From an uncultured Pseudomonas sp. (GTDB lineage: Bacteria; Pseudomonadota; Gammaproteobacteria; Pseudomonadales; Pseudomonadaceae): a stretch of 8,593 bases of DNA. The stretch lies in assembly GCA_946886875.1 (NCBI GenBank), contig CAMPJN010000144.1, positions 1-8,593 of the forward strand, given 5' to 3'. Shown piece by piece: positions 6,690 through 8,593 of this stretch. Both the position numbers and the translations under genes were made by a program. The notes beneath the pieces were generated by a model, which was not told the origin of the DNA, made no database searches, and was given only the letters and a program-made list of their open reading frames with translations. Every line of letters starts with the position of its first letter. Position 1 is the stretch's first letter.

Positions 6690-6717
6690 TTGTTAGGTGA
6701 AACGATTCAGCTAAAGT
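6690..6717 (+). promoter_or_regulatory. Possible sigma-70 promoter for fruB
   Basis: TTGTTA (6690-6695) and TAAAGT (6712-6717), 16 nt apart, each match the -35 and -10 consensus at 4 of 6 positions. The Cra operator falls exactly in the spacer, which would explain repression by occlusion. Both hexamers are weak. On the opposite strand a CATAAT (6668-6673) could be the -10 of cra. Confidence 0.35.
6695..6712. promoter_or_regulatory. Cra (FruR) operator
   Basis: The core TGAAACGATTCA (6698-6709) matches the Cra consensus TGAAWCGNTTCA. With flanks, AGGTGAAACGATTCAGCT is symmetric in 7 of 9 base pairs. It sits alone in the cra-fruB divergent region, 86 nt from the cra GTG and 122 nt from the fruB ATG, as expected for a single operator serving both genes. 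Confidence 0.85.
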
Positions 6718-6729
6718 TGCATCCATATA

Positions 6730-6769
6730 GGAGATCGGCTGCCAGGCCTATGCGATCTCCGTTGGCAGC
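6730..6769 (+). other. Interlocked inverted repeats in the fruB leader
   Basis: GGAGATCG (6730-6737) is complementary to CGATCTCC (6753-6760), and GCTGCCA (6738-6744) to TGGCAGC (6763-6769). The order is A-B-A'-B', so in RNA these form either an H-type pseudoknot or two competing hairpins. If transcription starts near 6724 they would open the leader. As DNA, the first pair could instead be an extra protein-binding palindrome. Confidence 0.5.
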
Positions 6770-6789
6770 GGCTGAGGGCGAAAGCCATG

Positions 6790-6797
6790 AACAACAA
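6790..6797 (+). promoter_or_regulatory. CA motif (Hfq/Crc catabolite-repression site) in the fruB leader
   Basis: AACAACAA is a perfect match to AANAANAA, the A-rich sequence bound by Hfq with Crc on Pseudomonas mRNAs under carbon catabolite repression. It lies 34 nt before the fruB ATG and directly over an alternative in-frame ATG at 6787. Fructose uptake genes are established targets of this system in Pseudomonas. Confidence 0.65.
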
Positions 6798-6831
6798 TAT
6801 CCGGCGCCGAGCCGGGACTGCAGGAGGAAGC

Positions 6832-8593
6832 ATGCTCGAATTGACAGTGGCGCAGATCCGCATGAACCAGCAAGCGGTGGATAAGGACGCCGCACTGCGA
6901 TTGGTCGCCGAGGCGCTGGAGCAAGACGGTCGGGTCGGCGCCGGTTACCGCGCTGGGCTGCAGGCGCGCGAAACCCAGGGCTCGACCTACCTTGGCCAGG
7001 GCATCGCGATTCCCCATGGCACGCCGGAAACCCGCGATCAGGTGCTCAGTACAGGCGTGTGTCTGCTGCAATTTCCCCAGGGCGTGGAGTGGGGCGAGGG
7101 GCAGCGGGTCTACCTGGCCATCGGTATCGCCGCCAAATCCGACGAGCACCTGCGCCTGTTGCAACTGCTGACCCGGGCCCTGGGCGAAGGTGATCTCAGC
7201 GAGGCGTTGCGTGAGGCGCAGGACGCCGAGGCGATTCTGGCGCTGTTGCAAGGCGCGCCCCAGGCGTTGCTGCTGGACGAGCAGCTGATCGGTTTGCATA
7301 CGACTGCGGAGGATTTCGACGAGCTGCTCTGGCAAGGCGCGCGCCTGCTGAAAAAGGCTGGTTGCGCCGCCGCCGGCTTCGCCAATGGCCTGACCCAGAG
7401 TGCGCCCTTGCCGCTGGGCAATGGCCTCTGGTGGCTCAGCAGCGAGCAGGCGGTGTTGCGCCCAGGACTGGCGTTCGTCGCCCCGGCGCAGCCGCTGCAG
7501 CATGAGGGACAACCGCTGACCGGGTTGTTCTGCCTGGCCAGCCTGGGCGAGGCCCACCGGCAACTGCTCGAACGCCTATGCGATCTGCTGATCGAGGGGC
7601 GTGGCGATACCTTCAGTCGGGCCAGTTCCAGCCGTAGCGTGCTCGAGGCCCTGGGCGGCGAGGTGCCTGCGGATTGGCCGACGCTGCAGGTCACCCTGGC
7701 CAATGCCCATGGCCTGCATGCGCGCCCGGCGAAAATCCTCAGCCAGATCGCCCTGGCCTATACCGGCGAGGTGCTTGTGCGCCTGAGCGATACGCCCGGG
7801 CGTGGCGTCTCGGCCAAGAGCCTGAGCAAATTATTGGCCCTCGGCGCGCGGCGCGGGCAGCTGCTGACGTTCAGCGCCGAGCCTGCGATTGCCGGCGAGG
7901 CGCTGGCCGCCATCGAGGCAGCGGTGCTCGCCGGTCTCGGTGAAACGGTCGAGCCCTTACCCGCTTCTGTCGCGTCTGCGCCTGTCGCGCCTGTAGTCGC
8001 GCCGCCGTTGGCCGCACCGGCCGCCGGCACGCGGATTCAGGCGGTGGCCGCCGCCCCCGGTATCGCCATAGGCCCGGCGCTGGTGCGACGGCTGCCGAGC
8101 CTGACGTATAGCCAAACCGGCCAGGACGCCGCGCTCGAGCGCGACCGTCTGGATGCCGCGTTGGCGGCCATCGAGGCGGATATCCAGCACCTGGTCGAGG
8201 CGACCGAGGATGCCAACGTGCGCGAGATTTTCATCACCCATCAGGCCATGTTGCGCGACCCGGCGCTGCGCGAGGACGTCGAGATGCGCCTCGCCCAGGG
8301 CGCGAGCGCGGAAGCCGCCTGGATCGGTGAAATCGAGACCGCGGCGCAGCAGCAGGAAGCCCTGCACGATGCCTTGCTGGCTGAGCGCGCCGCGGATTTG
8401 CGCGATATCGGCCGCCGCGTGCTGGCCAGGCTCTGCGGCGTGGAAGCGATTCCCGAGCCGGACGAGCCCTATATCCTGGTACTGGACGAAGCGGCGCCTT
8501 CGGATGTCGCTCGCCTCGATCGTCAGCGCGTGGCCGGCATTCTCAGCGCCCGCGGCGGCGCCACCGCGCACAGCGCGATCATCGCCCGCGCGC
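6832..8593 (+). CDS. fruB: FruB, fructose PTS multiphosphoryl-transfer protein EIIA-HPr-EI (3' end beyond window)
   Basis: The cytoplasmic phosphorelay protein of the fructose phosphotransferase system; it passes phosphate from PEP through EI, HPr and EIIA to the membrane permease FruA. The first 587 codons are present and uninterrupted. Domains: EIIA-Fru about 1-143 with active His62 (GIAIPHGTPETRD); a middle region about 145-275; HPr about 284-370 with active His296 (GLHARPA) and the AKS Ser330 typical of HPr; an Ala/Pro/Val-rich linker about 375-400; and EI from about 402, with its active His580 in GGATAHS just before the cut. Pseudomonas FruB is about 950 residues, so roughly 360 are missing. 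ATG 6832 has AGGAGG at 6822-6827 and gives the family start MLELT. ATG 6787 is in frame, adds 15 residues and has GAGGG upstream, but is less likely. fruK and fruA are expected next. Confidence 0.97.
   Translation, partial: MLELTVAQIRMNQQAVDKDAALRLVAEALEQDGRVGAGYRAGLQARETQGSTYLGQGIAIPHGTPETRDQVLSTGVCLLQFPQGVEWGEGQRVYLAIGIAAKSDEHLRLLQLLTRALGEGDLSEALREAQDAEAILALLQGAPQALLLDEQLIGLHTTAEDFDELLWQGARLLKKAGCAAAGFANGLTQSAPLPLGNGLWWLSSEQAVLRPGLAFVAPAQPLQHEGQPLTGLFCLASLGEAHRQLLERLCDLLIEGRGDTFSRASSSRSVLEALGGEVPADWPTLQVTLANAHGLHARPAKILSQIALAYTGEVLVRLSDTPGRGVSAKSLSKLLALGARRGQLLTFSAEPAIAGEALAAIEAAVLAGLGETVEPLPASVASAPVAPVVAPPLAAPAAGTRIQAVAAAPGIAIGPALVRRLPSLTYSQTGQDAALERDRLDAALAAIEADIQHLVEATEDANVREIFITHQAMLRDPALREDVEMRLAQGASAEAAWIGEIETAAQQQEALHDALLAERAADLRDIGRRVLARLCGVEAIPEPDEPYILVLDEAAPSDVARLDRQRVAGILSARGGATAHSAIIARA

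Noticed and set aside
5733..6884. 383-codon plus-strand open frame opposite cra and running into fruB
   Set aside because: Low-complexity Q/A/G/H protein typical of an antisense shadow; cra on the minus strand is unmistakable.
6748..7703. Overlapping minus-strand open frames (271 and 197 codons) opposite fruB
   Set aside because: No recognisable domains, while the plus strand encodes an intact EIIA-HPr-EI protein that simply runs off the window end.
7957..8571. 204-codon minus-strand open frame opposite the fruB EI region
   Set aside because: Antisense shadow rich in R, G and A; the EI active-site motif is on the plus strand.

Overview
The window looks like chromosomal DNA of a Pseudomonas species. 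The evidence is the gene content (ampDE; cra divergent from a fused EIIA-HPr-EI fruB), the high-GC codon use, and several intergenic palindromes of the kind scattered through Pseudomonas genomes (GCGGCCAAGGCCGTTCCTAC type; CCCGGAT-N3-ATCCGGG type). I judge genus with good confidence and species not at all.

Layout: (1) 1-1309, plus strand: the 3' part of ampD, overlapping by 4 bp the complete ampE; peptidoglycan recycling and beta-lactamase signalling. (2) 1383-2276, minus strand: mak, a ROK-family fructokinase, convergent with ampE. (3) 2277-2498: intergenic region with a good candidate sigma-28 (FliA) flagellar promoter facing right and a structured leader. (4) 2499-4529, plus strand: a 676-residue transmembrane methyl-accepting chemotaxis protein with a large unassigned periplasmic domain, closed by a strong hairpin. 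(5) 4530-4815: 286 bp with no gene, crowded with REP-like palindromes. (6) 4816-6611, minus strand: cra (fruR) followed 2 nt later by a TatD-family hydrolase gene. (7) 6612-6831: divergent control region with a near-palindromic Cra operator, interlocked inverted repeats and a perfect A-rich Hfq/Crc 'CA' motif. (8) 6832-8593, plus strand: fruB, the cytoplasmic multiphosphoryl-transfer protein of the fructose PTS, cut by the window end inside its Enzyme I domain.

The right half is a fructose-uptake control unit. FruB relays phosphate from PEP to the membrane permease FruA (presumably downstream with fruK), producing fructose-1-phosphate, which is the known effector releasing Cra from its operator. 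Mak would phosphorylate free intracellular fructose to fructose-6-phosphate, so the locus encodes parts of two different fructose routes. The chemoreceptor between them has no visible ligand assignment.

I see no CRISPR array, phage, insertion sequence, tRNA or rRNA, and no clearly undescribed multi-gene system. The most interesting material is regulatory: the fruB leader (Cra operator, A-B-A'-B' inverted repeats, CA motif over an alternative in-frame start) and the candidate FliA promoter of the chemoreceptor.
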